DNA of 64,000 nucleotides from an uncultured Lachnospiraceae bacterium (GTDB lineage Bacteria; Bacillota; Clostridia; Lachnospirales; Lachnospiraceae). The position numbers and the translations under genes were made by a program. Positions 26,928 to 36,713 of this stretch are shown piece by piece (the first letter of the stretch is position 1; the number at the start of each line of letters is the position of its first letter). The notes under the pieces are model-generated. The model ran no database searches. It worked only from the letters and a program-made list of their open reading frames with translations, and was not told the origin of the DNA. The stretch spans positions 1-64,000 of the forward strand of contig CATJIO010000084.1 of assembly GCA_949740725.1 (NCBI GenBank). The letters run 5' to 3'.

Positions 26928-27647
26928 ATGGGATATTATGGCGGATATGGTTATTATGGGTTTGACTGGACCTACCTTCTGGTGCTCATCGGCGTGGTTC
27001 TCTCCATGGCAGCCTCTGCCAAGGTGAATGGCACCTTCCAGAAGTATTCACGGGATCGGTCCAGAAGTGGAATGACGGGGGCAGATGTGGCCAGGAGGAT
27101 TCTCCAGGCCCAGGGAATCTACGATGTGACGGTGCGTGCGGTTCCGGGCAATCTGACGGATCACTACGACCCGCGGACCAAGACGGTGAATCTCTCCGAA
27201 CCAGTATTTGGCTCCACCTCCATCTCCGCCATTGGCGTAGCGGCTCATGAGTGCGGCCATGTGATACAAGACGCTACTTCCTATGCGCCCTTAAAGATCC
27301 GCGCAGCCCTGGTACCGGTGGCGAATTTCGGAAGCCGTTTATCCTGGCCATTGATTCTCATCGGTGTGTTGATTGGGGGACTGGGATCCCCTATGGTGGA
27401 GATCGGGATCCTGATGTTCTCCCTGGCGGTGCTTTTTCAGCTGGTCACCCTTCCGGTGGAGTTTAATGCCTCTGCCAGAGCCTTAAGGATCCTGTCAGAC
27501 AGCCAGATGCTGGCCCAGGACGAGGTGGGGAAGGCCAGACAGGTTCTAGGGTCAGCTGCGCTGACCTATGTGGCTGCGGCCGCGGCATCTATCCTTCAGC
27601 TGCTTCGCCTGGTGATTTTATTTGGAGGGCGGAGACGGAATGACTGA
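26928..27647 (+). CDS. YugP-type neutral zinc metallopeptidase, membrane protein
   Basis: 239-residue membrane protein starting two bases after fmt. A Gly/Tyr-rich N-terminus precedes a helix (residues 14-28). The zinc motif HECGH is at residues 107-111, followed by two hydrophobic segments (~140-175) and a helix near the C-terminus. This is the YugP (DUF/Peptidase_M-type zinc peptidase 2) family found next to fmt and rsmB in Clostridia and Bacilli. Substrate unknown. It overlaps rsmB by eight bases. Confidence 0.88.
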   Translation: MGYYGGYGYYGFDWTYLLVLIGVVLSMAASAKVNGTFQKYSRDRSRSGMTGADVARRILQAQGIYDVTVRAVPGNLTDHYDPRTKTVNLSEPVFGSTSISAIGVAAHECGHVIQDATSYAPLKIRAALVPVANFGSRLSWPLILIGVLIGGLGSPMVEIGILMFSLAVLFQLVTLPVEFNASARALRILSDSQMLAQDEVGKARQVLGSAALTYVAAAAASILQLLRLVILFGGRRRND

Positions 27648-28986
27648 CAGAACCACCAATCGGGAATTAATCCTTGACATTTTATTGGAAATCCTGGAAA
27701 AGGGCAGCTATAGCCATGTGATCCTGCGTCAGGCCCTGGGAAAGTACCAGTATCTTTCCCGTCAGGATCGGGCATTGATTACCCGGGTTACAGAGGGCAC
27801 CTTGGAGCATCTGATCCAGATCGACTGGGTAGTAAATCGCTGTTCCTCCTTCCGGACAGAAAAGATGAAGCCAGTGATCCGCACGATTTTGCGGATGTCC
27901 GCCTATCAGATTTTGTACATGGACCGGATTCCCGACTCGGCTGCTTGCAATGAAGGCGTCAAGCTGGCGTTAAGCCGGAGGTTTGCCGGCCTGAAGGGCT
28001 TTGTCAACGGCATTCTCCGTAGGATTTCCAGGGAAAAAGCGGCCATTCTGGAGGAATTAGGCCATTCCCCGGATCCATCCATCCGCTATGCTGTCCCGGA
28101 ATGGCTTTGCGCCAGATGGAGCCGGGAGCTGGGGAAGGAGAGGGCGGCGCGGACTATGGCCGCCTTTCTCTGCCAGCGCCCATTAACTGTCCGCTGCCAT
28201 CACAGCCTGGCCTCCCAGGAGGAGATCCAGGCCAGCCTGGAGCGCCAGCAGGTACGCTGTACCCCTTCTGCTATTCTGCCTGGCGTGCTTTCCATCGAAA
28301 ACTATGACCGCGTCGAGGAACTGGAAGCCTTTAGGAAGGGGTGGATCCAGGTACAGGATTTAAGCTCCTGCCTGGCCGGCATCGCAGCGCCCCTTAAGCC
28401 GGGAGACTATGTCATGGACGTCTGCGCCGCCCCCGGGGGCAAGAGCCTCCACATTGCCGACCGTCTGGACGGAACCGGATGTGTAGAGGCCAGAGATGTG
28501 AGTGAGGCAAAGGCGGCATTGATTGAGGAAAACATAGCCCGGACCGGATTTGCCAATGTCCAGGTCAAGGTGCAGGACGCCAGGATCTTTGACCCAAAAG
28601 GTAGGGAACAGGCAGACCTGGTCCTGGCGGATCTTCCTTGCTCCGGCTTGGGAATCCTGGGGAAAAAACCGGACATCAAGCTTCACATCACACCAGAGCG
28701 GATCGATGATCTGGCCAGGCTTCAGCAGGAGATCCTGGCGGTGGTGTGGCAGTACGTAAAGCCGGGGGGATACCTGCTTTACAGCACCTGCACCATCAGC
28801 CACAAGGAAAATCAGGAGAATGTCGCCTGGTTCCTGGAGCATTATCCCTTCCAGCCAGTAGATCTTAAGGGACGGGTTGGAGAGGGGATCGCCTCCCCCA
28901 CACTCGGGGAGGGATGGATCCAGTTCCTTCCAGGAGAGCATCCCTGTGATGGATTCTTCCTGGCCTTATTTCAGCGGCAGGGATAG
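27640..28986 (+). CDS. rsmB: 16S rRNA cytosine-967 C5-methyltransferase
   Basis: 448-residue SAM-dependent rRNA methyltransferase. ATG 27640 overlaps the previous stop and gives MTDRTTNRELILDIL; an earlier frame start at 27622 lies within yugP. An N-terminal NusB-like RNA-binding domain (residues ~5-135) precedes the Rossmann methyltransferase domain with DVCAAPGGKS, and two catalytic-cysteine motifs, ADLPCSGLG and YSTCTI. Context matches the Firmicutes rsmB-rlmN pair. Confidence 0.95.
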   Translation: MTDRTTNRELILDILLEILEKGSYSHVILRQALGKYQYLSRQDRALITRVTEGTLEHLIQIDWVVNRCSSFRTEKMKPVIRTILRMSAYQILYMDRIPDSAACNEGVKLALSRRFAGLKGFVNGILRRISREKAAILEELGHSPDPSIRYAVPEWLCARWSRELGKERAARTMAAFLCQRPLTVRCHHSLASQEEIQASLERQQVRCTPSAILPGVLSIENYDRVEELEAFRKGWIQVQDLSSCLAGIAAPLKPGDYVMDVCAAPGGKSLHIADRLDGTGCVEARDVSEAKAALIEENIARTGFANVQVKVQDARIFDPKGREQADLVLADLPCSGLGILGKKPDIKLHITPERIDDLARLQQEILAVVWQYVKPGGYLLYSTCTISHKENQENVAWFLEHYPFQPVDLKGRVGEGIASPTLGEGWIQFLPGEHPCDGFFLALFQRQG

Positions 28987-29040
28987 CTTGGGGCTGGGAA
29001 AACGCAGATACTTTGGATAAAAGGGAGAATGAGGAATGTT

Positions 29041-30099
29041 ATGGATTTAACGGATATCAAATCGCTTACTCTGGAGGAGCTTACCCTCCAGCTTACAGAA
29101 ATGACCTTTCCGCCCTTCCGGGCCAGACAGATTTATCAGTGGCTTCATGAGAAGTTAGCGGATCGCTTCGACGATATGACTAATCTCCCGGAGTCCATGA
29201 GGAAACAGCTTGCGGAACACTTTTTTATTACGGCCTTAAAGCCGGTGGAGGTAAAAATATCAAAAGTGGATGGCACCAGGAAATATCTGTTCGCCCTGCC
29301 AGAGGGAATTGTGATTGAGAGCGTGTGGATGAAATACCGGCACGGCAATTCAGTCTGCATTTCCTCCCAGGCAGGCTGCCGGATGGGGTGCCGTTTCTGC
29401 GCCTCAACTATCCTTGGCCTGGAGCGGAACCTCCTTCCTTCAGAGATGTTGGATCAGGTTTATCAGATTCAGAAGGATACCGGAGAGCGCGTCTCCAATG
29501 TGGTGGTGATGGGATCCGGGGAGCCTATGGATAATTACGATCATCTCATTCGCTTTATTCGTCTCCTCAGCCATGAAAAGGGGCTGAATATCAGCCAGCG
29601 GAACATCACGGTTTCCACCTGTGGTATTGTCCCCGGAATACGGAGGCTGGCAAAGGAAGGGCTAGCGGTAACCCTGGCCCTCTCCCTCCACGGGCCTACA
29701 GACCAGATCCGCCAGGAGCTGATGCCCATCGCCAGGAAATATCCCCTAAGTGAGGTGCTGGGGGCCTGCTATGAGTATTATGAAAGGACCGGGCGGCGCC
29801 TCACCTTTGAATACAGCCTGGTAAAGGGGGTGAATGACCGCCCGGAGGAAGCGAAGGCCCTGGCCCTGCTGCTTAAACCTATGCACGGGCATGTGAATCT
29901 GATCCCGGTAAACCCTATTCAGGAGCGGAATTACCGGCAGTCCTCTCTTTCGAATATCCAGGCATTTAAAAATATACTTGAAAAAAATGAAATAAATGTT
30001 ACCATAAGAAGGGAGATGGGCCGCGACATCCATGGAGCATGCGGACAGCTGCGCAGCCAGTACCTCCGGACAAAGCACAGCCCATCTGACGAAAATTGA
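29041..30099 (+). CDS. rlmN: Dual-specificity 23S rRNA/tRNA m2A methyltransferase
   Basis: About 352-residue radical SAM enzyme methylating A2503 of 23S rRNA and A37 of some tRNAs. The iron-sulfur motif CRMGCRFC places Cys113, Cys117 and Cys120. GEPMDNYD and the C-terminal GRDIHGACGQL region, carrying the second catalytic cysteine, are intact. I prefer ATG 29041 because GAGGA lies five bases upstream; an in-frame ATG at 29029 sits almost on top of AAGGGAG. Confidence 0.95.
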   Translation: MDLTDIKSLTLEELTLQLTEMTFPPFRARQIYQWLHEKLADRFDDMTNLPESMRKQLAEHFFITALKPVEVKISKVDGTRKYLFALPEGIVIESVWMKYRHGNSVCISSQAGCRMGCRFCASTILGLERNLLPSEMLDQVYQIQKDTGERVSNVVVMGSGEPMDNYDHLIRFIRLLSHEKGLNISQRNITVSTCGIVPGIRRLAKEGLAVTLALSLHGPTDQIRQELMPIARKYPLSEVLGACYEYYERTGRRLTFEYSLVKGVNDRPEEAKALALLLKPMHGHVNLIPVNPIQERNYRQSSLSNIQAFKNILEKNEINVTIRREMGRDIHGACGQLRSQYLRTKHSPSDEN

Positions 30100-30138
30100 T
30101 ATGGATCCATCTTCTTAAAGGCAGTAGATCAGGAAGGT

Positions 30139-30168
30139 TTGTAATATATCTATCATAGACAGGATAAT
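30139..30168 (+). promoter_or_regulatory. Possible promoter for prpC-prkC
   Basis: TTGTAA (30139-30144), 18-bp spacer, GATAAT (30163-30168), 24 bases before the prpC GTG start. Confidence 0.4.
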
Positions 30169-30191
30169 GGAATCAAGAAGGGAGTGGTTTA

Positions 30192-30938
30192 GTGCAGGCA
30201 GTGGGAAAGACGGATCAAGGGATGATCCGAAGAATGAACCAGGACAGCATATTTGCCTCTACCACACCGGTGGGCCCTCTGCCCAACTTATTTCTAGTTG
30301 CGGACGGGATGGGAGGAGAAAATGCGGGGGATTACGCTTCCCGCTTTCTGGTTCAGCATTTGCTCGGGCACTTAAAGTCTCAGCCCTTTCAGACGCCCCA
30401 GGTTCGGGCGCTGAAGGAAGGGATTCAGGCCGTGAATCGAATGCTTTATGAAAAATCCCTGGAGGAGGAATCTTTCCAGGGCATGGGAACCACCCTGGTG
30501 GCTGCCGTGTTTCAACAGGGAAAGCTTCATGTGGCAAATGTAGGCGACAGCCGCCTATATGTAATTGGAAATGAAATCGCACAGATTACCAGAGATCATT
30601 CGTATGTAGAAGAAATGGTCGCCCAGGGGCGCATGCGCCGCCAGAGCGAGGATTATCGACGAAACAAACATATTATTACCAGGGCTGTAGGAGCTGCAGC
30701 CACGGTCCAGACCGATTTTTTTGAAGTAACTTTATCAGGGGAAGAGGTATTTTTGCTCTGCTCCGACGGCCTCTACAACATGGTAGAGGAGAAATCTATA
30801 CAGAAAATTGTGAAAAATGCCCCGTCGCTTGAGGTAGCAGCCAGGATCCTGATAGACCGGGCCAACAATAACGGCGGGTTAGATAATATATCCTTAGTGT
30901 TGGTGAACCCCAGAGAAAAGGGGGTGAAGCCATGCTGA
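30192..30938 (+). CDS. prpC: PP2C-type serine/threonine phosphatase (PrpC/Stp)
   Basis: 248-residue cytoplasmic metal-dependent phosphatase that reverses PrkC phosphorylation. GTG start at 30192 follows AAGGGAG. The PP2C motifs are in order: TDQGMIRRMNQDS (N-terminal metal site region), LVADGMGGENAG, GMGTTLVAA, ANVGDSRLYVI, LLCSDGLYNMV and DNISLVLV. It overlaps prkC by seven bases, so phosphatase and kinase are translated together. Confidence 0.95.
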   Translation: MQAVGKTDQGMIRRMNQDSIFASTTPVGPLPNLFLVADGMGGENAGDYASRFLVQHLLGHLKSQPFQTPQVRALKEGIQAVNRMLYEKSLEEESFQGMGTTLVAAVFQQGKLHVANVGDSRLYVIGNEIAQITRDHSYVEEMVAQGRMRRQSEDYRRNKHIITRAVGAAATVQTDFFEVTLSGEEVFLLCSDGLYNMVEEKSIQKIVKNAPSLEVAARILIDRANNNGGLDNISLVLVNPREKGVKPC

Positions 30939-33073
30939 AGCCAGGCATGTACCTGCAGGAGAGGTACGAGATTATTGAAAAGATCGGCTCCGGCGGTATG
31001 GCCGACGTATATAAGGCCAAATGCCACACCTTAAACCGCCTGGTGGCGGTAAAGATGTTAAAGAAGGAGCTGAGCGGCAATGAAGAGTTTGTCAGCCGCT
31101 TTAAGCTGGAGGCCCAGGCGGTAGCCCGGATCTCCCATCCCAATATTGTGAATATTTTTGACGTTGTGGATGAGGGCGATACCCACTATATTATCATGGA
31201 GCTGATCGAGGGAATTACCTTGAAGAGCTATATCGCCAAAAAGGGCTTCCTGGAGGTGAAGGAAACCATAGGTATCGCCATCCAGATGGCCCAGGGTATT
31301 TCCGCCGCCCATCAGCAAAATATTATCCACCGAGATATCAAACCCCAGAATATCATCATTTCCATGGACGGAAAGGTGAAGGTGGCGGATTTCGGTATCG
31401 CCGGCGTTGCCTCCCCCAGCGGCAGAGAGGGAAAGGCCATCGGATCGGTCCACTATATCTCGCCGGAGCAGGCTACCGGAAATATGGTGGACGCCAGGAG
31501 CGATATCTACTCCTTAGGTATTACCATGTTTGAGATGGTCACGGGCCGCCTGCCCTTTGATGGGGAGAATACGGTTACAGTGGCCATGGCCCACTTAAAA
31601 AATCCTATCGCCTCGCCTAAGGACAGCAATCCGGATATTCCAGAGTGTCTGGAGGACATCATCCTTACCTGTACGGAGAAGCGGCCAGAGGAGCGTTATC
31701 AGACGGCGGAGGAGGTGATCACGGATCTCAGGAAGGCGCTCATTGATCCCTACGGCCTGCATCTGGATCCGCCGGGGAACAAAAAGAAACCAGGAAAAAG
31801 TGAACCAGTTAAGGATGAGGGAACGAGCGGATCCGGGGAAGAAGGGAGCTCTGGGGAGTATTCTGGACATGAGAAGACAACGGAAGCCTTGGAAGGCCAC
31901 AGCTATGACCATATCGGCTACGACCACCATCAGCGTGCACGGCAGCTGGATATCACCCATCAGCTGGAGCGGATTTTCGCGGTGGCCGGTGTGGCGGCAG
32001 CCATTATCATTGTGGCGGTGCTGCTGACTATGGCTGTGCGTCTTGGACGCATTTTCCTTTCTGGGAACAGCCATGTGGGGCCGGGAGAATCCCAGGAGAG
32101 CAGTGTGGCCGAGGTAACCACCGCTGCCATTGCCGAGGGCCAGGTCTCCATGCCAAACCTTTTGACTAAGCCTCTCCCGATGACGGAAAAGGAGGCCAGA
32201 GAACTGTTGGAGGAGTGCGGGCTGAAGATGGTGGTCAGCAGTGTGGAGAATTCCAATGAAATTCCCATCGGCTATATCATGGCTCAGGAGTACCCCGAGG
32301 GCACAGTGCTGGAGAAGAATACAACGGTTAATGTCAAGGTAAGTAAGGGCAGCGGGAATATTGATTTAACAATTCTAGAGCTGACGGGCATGGACGGGGA
32401 GACCGCGAAAAAGCTTTTGACGGAGAGGAACCTGGTGGTTACTGTTGCAGATGAATTCCATAATACAGTACCTCAGGGAAGGGTGATCCGCTTTGAACCG
32501 GAAAGCCCGCGGGAAGGGGAGACGGTGACCTTAGTCATCAGTAAAGGGCCGTCCCAGGCCATTGTCCCCGACGTAACCGGGCTGCTTCCAGAGGAGGCTA
32601 ACGCCCTTCTCCTGGCCGCCGGCTTCCTTCCGGGAGCCATCGGGGAGGAGTACAGTGATACTGTAGACGCAGGCCGTGTGTTTAATCAAACCGCCCCTGC
32701 GGAACTTCCCTTTCAGCGTGGGCTTCCGGTACAGTATTATATCAGCCTGGGGGCGGAGGAAACCATAATTGGCGCCAGCCACTATGTGGCCTCCATTGAC
32801 AAGCAGTATAATCTCAGCATGGATCTGGGCCCAGGCTCCTCCACCACCAGCATTCAGATCGTGATCCGCCTCCGGCAGGAGGTAAACGGACGCACAGTAT
32901 TTAAGAACCTGGTGGAGCCCAGAACAGTGGTAGGGGATTCGGTGATTCCCATCTCCTTCCCCAGGATCGAGGGAGCCGACGGCGTGGAAGAGGGGCTGGT
33001 GGAGCTCATCAATTTGGACAAGAACCAGGTATTAGCCTCTTATCCGGTATCCTTCTTTAAGACGGAGGACTGA
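30932..33073 (+). CDS. prkC: PASTA-domain serine/threonine kinase (PrkC/Stk1)
   Basis: 713-residue membrane kinase sensing cell-wall fragments. Kinase domain residues ~10-270: GSGGMADVYKA loop, VAVKML Lys, catalytic HRDIKPQN with Asp135, and DFGIA. A Ser/Gly/Lys-rich, His-containing juxtamembrane linker precedes one membrane helix (~345-368). Outside are three PASTA repeats (about 400-625). A further ~85-residue beta-rich C-terminal domain follows the last PASTA, with no name I can give. It forms an operon with prpC, rsgA, rpe and thiN. Confidence 0.94.
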   Translation: MLKPGMYLQERYEIIEKIGSGGMADVYKAKCHTLNRLVAVKMLKKELSGNEEFVSRFKLEAQAVARISHPNIVNIFDVVDEGDTHYIIMELIEGITLKSYIAKKGFLEVKETIGIAIQMAQGISAAHQQNIIHRDIKPQNIIISMDGKVKVADFGIAGVASPSGREGKAIGSVHYISPEQATGNMVDARSDIYSLGITMFEMVTGRLPFDGENTVTVAMAHLKNPIASPKDSNPDIPECLEDIILTCTEKRPEERYQTAEEVITDLRKALIDPYGLHLDPPGNKKKPGKSEPVKDEGTSGSGEEGSSGEYSGHEKTTEALEGHSYDHIGYDHHQRARQLDITHQLERIFAVAGVAAAIIIVAVLLTMAVRLGRIFLSGNSHVGPGESQESSVAEVTTAAIAEGQVSMPNLLTKPLPMTEKEARELLEECGLKMVVSSVENSNEIPIGYIMAQEYPEGTVLEKNTTVNVKVSKGSGNIDLTILELTGMDGETAKKLLTERNLVVTVADEFHNTVPQGRVIRFEPESPREGETVTLVISKGPSQAIVPDVTGLLPEEANALLLAAGFLPGAIGEEYSDTVDAGRVFNQTAPAELPFQRGLPVQYYISLGAEETIIGASHYVASIDKQYNLSMDLGPGSSTTSIQIVIRLRQEVNGRTVFKNLVEPRTVVGDSVIPISFPRIEGADGVEEGLVELINLDKNQVLASYPVSFFKTED

Positions 33074-33079
33074 TCCAGG

Positions 33080-33955
33080 ATGAGAGGAAAGATTATCAAA
33101 GGAATTGCCGGGTTTTATTACGTTCACGACGGCCGGGAAATGGTGTACCAATGCCGGGCGAAGGGGATTTTCCGAAACCGTAAGGTAAAGCCCTTAGTGG
33201 GAGATGACGTAGATTTTTCCATTCTCCATGAGGCGGATCAGGAGGGGAATATTAATGAAATCCTTCCAAGGAAAAATGCCCTTCCCCGCCCTGCGGTAGC
33301 CAATGTGGACCAGGCGCTGGTGGTCTTTGCCACCCAGGAGCCCAAGCCGAATATAAACCTGCTGGACCGGTTCCTGGTGATGATGGAGCAATCCGGGGTG
33401 CCGGTAATGATCTGCTTTAATAAGGCGGATTTGTGCGCTGAAGAGCAGCTGTCCCATTACCGGGAGATCTATGAGAAGACAGGCTACCCCCTTCACCTGC
33501 TCAGCGCCAAAACCGGAGAAGGCATGGCGGAACTCCGTTGCCTGCTCCAGGGGAAAACCACTGTGCTGGCCGGGCCATCTGGGGTGGGGAAGTCCTCCCT
33601 GACGAATGAGATACAGCCTACTGTCCAGATGGAGACTGGCATGGTCAGCGAGAAAATCAAGCGGGGGAAGCATACCACCCGTCACAGCCAGCTGATCTTT
33701 GTGAAGGAGAATACCTATCTTATGGATACCCCCGGCTTCAGCTCCCTGTATCTGGACATGGAGCCTGAGGAGCTGAAGGACTATTTCCCCGAGTTTGCCC
33801 CATTTACCGACGGGTGCAGGTTTACTGGCTGCGTCCACATGGGAGAACGGGTATGCGGGGTCAAGGAAGGGGTATCCACCGGGGAAATCCATCCCAGCCG
33901 GTATGAAAATTATCGCCTGCTTTATCAGGAATTGAAAGAGAAAAGGAGATACTGA
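33080..33955 (+). CDS. rsgA: Ribosome small-subunit biogenesis GTPase RsgA
   Basis: 291-residue circularly permuted GTPase that checks late 30S maturation. An N-terminal OB fold precedes the permuted G motifs: NKADLC (G4) comes before GPSGVGKSSL (G1) and DTPGFSS (G3). The C-terminal zinc module shows Cys/His ligands in CRFTGCVHMGERVCGV. It sits directly after prkC, as in most Firmicutes. RsgA is a known PrkC substrate in Bacillus, consistent with the linkage. Confidence 0.95.
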   Translation: MRGKIIKGIAGFYYVHDGREMVYQCRAKGIFRNRKVKPLVGDDVDFSILHEADQEGNINEILPRKNALPRPAVANVDQALVVFATQEPKPNINLLDRFLVMMEQSGVPVMICFNKADLCAEEQLSHYREIYEKTGYPLHLLSAKTGEGMAELRCLLQGKTTVLAGPSGVGKSSLTNEIQPTVQMETGMVSEKIKRGKHTTRHSQLIFVKENTYLMDTPGFSSLYLDMEPEELKDYFPEFAPFTDGCRFTGCVHMGERVCGVKEGVSTGEIHPSRYENYRLLYQELKEKRRY

Positions 33956-33957
33956 AG

Positions 33958-34629
33958 ATGTATAGATTAGCGCCGTCCATATTGGCAGCGGATTTTACGA
34001 AATTAGGCCAGGAGATCCAGGCAACAGAGGAAAACGGGGCAGAATATCTACACTTGGATGTGATGGATGGGGCCTTTGTCCCCAGCATATCCTTTGGGAT
34101 GCCTTTAATTTCTTCCATTCGCAAGGTTTCGGGCCAGATATTTGATGTTCATATGATGGTAGAGGAGCCGGGGCGGTATGTGGAGGCGATGAAGGAGGCT
34201 GGGGCGGACTTAATCTGTGTCCACCAGGAGGCCTGCGCCCACCTGGATCGGACCATTACCCAGATTAAGGAATTGGGATTAAAGGCCGGAGTCGCCTTAA
34301 ACCCTGCCACTCCCATTTCTCTTCTGGACTGTGTGCTGGAACAAGTGGATATGGTGCTGATTATGTCGGTCAATCCTGGCTTTGGCGGCCAGAAATTCAT
34401 CCCCTACACCCTGGAAAAGGTGCGCCGCCTCCGGCAGACGCTGAATGAACGCTATCTGTCTACGGATATCCAGGTAGACGGTGGAGTGACTCTCGCCAAT
34501 TCGGAGGCGCTCCTGGATGCGGGCGCCAATATCCTGGTGGCTGGTTCTGCCATTTTCCGGGGAGACCCAGGGGAGAATACCCGGGAATTTATGAAACAAT
34601 TTTCGGAATATGAGGCGAAAACGAAATGA
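33958..34629 (+). CDS. rpe: Ribulose-phosphate 3-epimerase
   Basis: 223-residue TIM-barrel enzyme interconverting ribulose 5-phosphate and xylulose 5-phosphate. Family landmarks: APSILAADF at the start, EYLHLDVMDGAFVP with catalytic Asp and metal His, DVHMMV, SVNPGFGGQKF and the phosphate-binding QVDGGV...VAGSAIF. It starts two bases after rsgA and overlaps thiN by four (ATGA), so the three are cotranslated. Confidence 0.96.
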   Translation: MYRLAPSILAADFTKLGQEIQATEENGAEYLHLDVMDGAFVPSISFGMPLISSIRKVSGQIFDVHMMVEEPGRYVEAMKEAGADLICVHQEACAHLDRTITQIKELGLKAGVALNPATPISLLDCVLEQVDMVLIMSVNPGFGGQKFIPYTLEKVRRLRQTLNERYLSTDIQVDGGVTLANSEALLDAGANILVAGSAIFRGDPGENTREFMKQFSEYEAKTK

Positions 34630-35276
34630 AAACCTGTTTAATCATTACCGGTGGAAAGCTGGATCCGGCTTTCGCCGGTTCTTTTTGCAAGGGACGCCAG
34701 TTTGACAAACGGATTGCTGTGGACAATGGCCTGTCCGCCTTCCGCACACTAAATTGGATCCCGGACATGGCTGTAGGTGACTTTGACACTGCGCCCTCTC
34801 CAGTGGTGGATTACTTCAAAACCATCCCCTACATTGTCTGGGATGTCCATGACGCCGCGAAAAATGAGACGGACACGGAGCTGGCCCTTCGGAGAGCTAT
34901 TGCAAGCGGCTGCACGCACATCACTATCCTGGGCGCCACCGGAGGTCGGTTTGACCACCTTTTATCCAATGTGTATCTTCTCTACAACTGCCTGCAGCAG
35001 GGGGTAGAGGCCTGCATCATTGACTCCCAGAATAAGATCTATCTCATCGAGGAGGAGCATACTTTTCAGAGGAAAGATCAGTGGGGGAAGTACATCTCCT
35101 TCCTTCCCTTTTCCGGGGAGATCAAAGGGATTACCCTTACTGGATTCCAGTATCCTTTAACCGATTATGATCTGGACGCTGCCAGCAGCCGATGCATCAG
35201 CAATGAGCTGGCAGAGGAGGTGGGGAGGATAAGGATAAAGGAGGGGGTGGCGATCTGCGTGGAGTCTGCGGATTAA
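34626..35276 (+). CDS. thiN: Thiamine pyrophosphokinase
   Basis: 216-residue kinase converting thiamine to thiamine diphosphate. Motifs: IAVDNGLSAFRT, DMAVGDFDT, the acidic site AKNETDTELALRRAI and GATGGRFDHLLSN, in the usual order. Start is coupled to rpe (ATGA). Length fits the family. Thiamine diphosphate serves transketolase in the same pentose-phosphate segment as Rpe. An imperfect hairpin follows the stop codon (GGAAAG/CTTTCC, ~35325-35343). Confidence 0.94.
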   Translation: MKTCLIITGGKLDPAFAGSFCKGRQFDKRIAVDNGLSAFRTLNWIPDMAVGDFDTAPSPVVDYFKTIPYIVWDVHDAAKNETDTELALRRAIASGCTHITILGATGGRFDHLLSNVYLLYNCLQQGVEACIIDSQNKIYLIEEEHTFQRKDQWGKYISFLPFSGEIKGITLTGFQYPLTDYDLDAASSRCISNELAEEVGRIRIKEGVAICVESAD

Positions 35277-35333
35277 GGGGATGCTCACAGCCTGGCAGGG
35301 AAAAACAGCGACAAAATTCGAAAAGGAAAGGGC

Positions 35334-35362
35334 TTTTCTTTCCCTCCAAAATGTGGTATCGT
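35334..35362 (+). promoter_or_regulatory. Weak promoter candidate for serS
   Basis: TTTTCT (35334-35339) and TATCGT (35357-35362) with a 17-bp spacer and TGTGG before the -10. The 129-base gap before serS is too short for a T-box leader and none is seen. Confidence 0.3.
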
Positions 35363-35405
35363 AAAGAGCAGAGCGATCAAGATTTTACAATCAGGAGGAG
35401 CCATT

Positions 35406-36692
35406 ATGTTAGATCTAAAGTTTGTCCGCGAAAATCCGGACATAGTAAAGCAAAACATTAAAAATAAGTTTCAGGATAACAAGTTGCCTTTAGTGGATGA
35501 AGTGATCCAGCTGGACGCAAAGAACCGGGCGGCAAAGGCAGAGGCGGACAACCTTCGCGCCTCCCGCAATAAGCTGTCCAAGGAAATCGGAAAACTGATG
35601 GGCCAGGGGAAGAAGGAAGAGGCAGAGGCGGTGAAGGCGCAGGTAACGGCTAACGCCGCCCGGTTGGCCCAGCTGGAAGCAATGGAGAGCGAGTTGGAGG
35701 AAAAGGTGTTAAGGATCATGATGACCATCCCCAATATCATCGACCCAAGCGTTCCCATTGGCAAGGACGACAGCGAGAATGTGGAGATTGAGAAGTTCGG
35801 TGATCCAGTGACGCCGGATTTTGAGATCCCTTATCACACAGACATTATGAAGCGCTTTGACGGCATTGATCTGGACGCCGCAGGGAAGGTGGCCGGGAAT
35901 GGCTTCTACTACCTGATGGGGGATATCGCCAGGCTCCACTCGGCGGTGCTCAGCTATGCCAGAGACTTTATGATTAACCAGGGATTTACCTACTGTGTGC
36001 CCCCCTTTATGATCCGCAGCAATGTGGTGACCGGCGTTATGTCCTTCGCGGAGATGGACGCCATGATGTATAAAATCGAAGGGGAAGATCTGTACCTCAT
36101 CGGCACCAGCGAGCACTCGATGATCGGCAAATTTATCGACACCATTACCCCGGAGGAAAAGCTTCCCCAGACGCTGACCAGCTACTCTCCCTGCTTCCGC
36201 AAGGAGAAGGGTGCTCACGGCATCGAGGAGCGAGGAGTGTACCGGATCCACCAGTTTGAGAAGCAGGAGATGATCGTGATCTGCAAGCCGGAGGAATCCC
36301 CTATGTGGTATGATAAGCTGTGGCAGAATACGGTGAATTTATTCCGCTCCCTGGAGATCCCGGTTCGGACGCTGGAGTGCTGTTCCGGCGATCTGGCGGA
36401 TTTAAAGGTGAAGTCCTGCGACGTGGAAGCCTGGTCTCCCAGACAGAAGAAATACTTTGAGGTGGGATCCTGTTCGAACCTGGGGGATGCCCAGGCAAGG
36501 CGGCTGAAGATCCGCGTGGACGGAGAGAATGGAAAGTACCTGGCCCACACCTTAAACAATACGGTGGTGGCTCCGCCCCGGATGCTGATTGCATTCCTGG
36601 AGAATCATCTGCAGGCAGACGGCAGCGTGACTATCCCGGAGGTGTTGCGTCCTTATATGGGCGGGATGGAAGTATTGGTTCCAAAGAATTAA
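35406..36692 (+). CDS. serS: Serine-tRNA ligase
   Basis: 428-residue class II aminoacyl-tRNA synthetase. ATG follows CAGGAGGAGCC. The N-terminal long coiled-coil arm (residues ~30-100) that grips the serine tRNA variable arm is clear. The catalytic core has motif 2 in YSPCFRKEKGAHGIEERGVYR region and motif 3 near NNTVVAPPRMLIAFLEN. Single gene followed by a terminator. Confidence 0.97.
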   Translation: MLDLKFVRENPDIVKQNIKNKFQDNKLPLVDEVIQLDAKNRAAKAEADNLRASRNKLSKEIGKLMGQGKKEEAEAVKAQVTANAARLAQLEAMESELEEKVLRIMMTIPNIIDPSVPIGKDDSENVEIEKFGDPVTPDFEIPYHTDIMKRFDGIDLDAAGKVAGNGFYYLMGDIARLHSAVLSYARDFMINQGFTYCVPPFMIRSNVVTGVMSFAEMDAMMYKIEGEDLYLIGTSEHSMIGKFIDTITPEEKLPQTLTSYSPCFRKEKGAHGIEERGVYRIHQFEKQEMIVICKPEESPMWYDKLWQNTVNLFRSLEIPVRTLECCSGDLADLKVKSCDVEAWSPRQKKYFEVGSCSNLGDAQARRLKIRVDGENGKYLAHTLNNTVVAPPRMLIAFLENHLQADGSVTIPEVLRPYMGGMEVLVPKN

Positions 36693-36713
36693 TGCGGGGA
36701 TGATTGTGTTTTG

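Noticed and set aside
35277..35405. T-box leader before serS
   Set aside because: serS in Firmicutes is often T-box controlled, but the gap is only 129 bases and no T-box sequence or terminator pair is seen.
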